Shown: positions 62,400 to 64,000 of the stretch, piece after piece
How the letters are laid out: each line of letters begins with the position of its first letter
How positions within the stretch are numbered: position 1 is the stretch's first letter
Assembly (NCBI GenBank): GCA_026129095.1
Contig: JAHCIT010000005.1
Span: forward strand, 62,001-126,000
Reading direction: 5' to 3'
Origin: Deltaproteobacteria bacterium
GTDB taxonomy: Bacteria > JAGRBM01 > JAHCIT01
Length of the DNA stretch: 64,000 nucleotides
The notes under the pieces: model-generated
Seen by the model: the letters and a program-made list of their open reading frames with translations, nothing else
Told to the model about the DNA's origin: nothing
Database searches by the model: none
Position numbers and translations under genes: made by a program

Positions 62400-64000
<1,601 letters not shown>

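Overview
The window is GC-rich DNA (about 60% by eye) from a Gram-negative bacterium. It encodes lipoproteins, an outer-membrane porin, Tat-exported enzymes and a Bacillus/delta-type succinate dehydrogenase with one large cytochrome b subunit. A receiver-PATAN (DUF4388) protein, many Rieske/P450/SDR genes and an NXR of the Nitrospira/anammox type fit a deltaproteobacterial-grade or related lineage. I cannot assign a phylum from the sequence alone.

Region 1 (1-5.1 kb, minus strand) is the end of a periplasmic nitrite oxidoreductase/nitrate reductase operon: a Zn-ribbon accessory protein, NxrA, a small 82-residue protein and NxrB (cut by the window edge). Region 2 (5.4-13.2 kb) is bounded by two direct copies of the 3' half of a tRNA-Lys(CTT), each preceded by a nearly identical 52-bp block, so it looks like a small genomic island. 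It carries a sigma-54 activator facing a three-gene set: a LuxD-like hydrolase fused to a PaaK/LuxE-like adenylate-forming domain, a seven-helix membrane protein whose cytoplasmic part looks like a degenerate sigma-54 AAA+ domain, and an XRE regulator. This module is my main candidate for an undescribed system.

Region 3 (13.2-22.5 kb) is a catabolic neighbourhood: two SDRs, an enoyl-CoA hydratase, an acyl-CoA synthetase, a Rieske oxygenase, a P450, a rhodanese and two TetR regulators with visible palindromic operators. Region 4 (22.5-46.1 kb) is mostly housekeeping: ABC-F, a response regulator, a fatty-acid desaturase, a HEAT lipoprotein, UbiB-like kinase, MurJ, ndk-sucD-sucC (SucD has a histone-like lysine tail), a HAD phosphatase, a bacterioferritin-like protein, an iron-linked porin, a DciA-like protein, gamma-glutamyltransferase and a glycosyltransferase.

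Region 5 (46.2-51.0 kb) is a textbook integrated element in an intact tRNA-Lys(TTT), with exact 49-bp att repeats, a tyrosine integrase, a HTH protein and a RepA/DnaB-type ATPase. Next to it (51.0-53.1 kb) lie scars: a truncated membrane-protein gene, a headless Rhs C-terminal toxin-like cassette with an overlapping lipoprotein gene, and short GC-rich repeats.

Region 6 (53.1-64 kb) is core metabolism and cell biology: sdhCAB, dps, ftsK, an RlmI-like methyltransferase, icd, mdh and a TerC-family gene running off the right edge. Together with sucCD this gives a large part of the TCA cycle.
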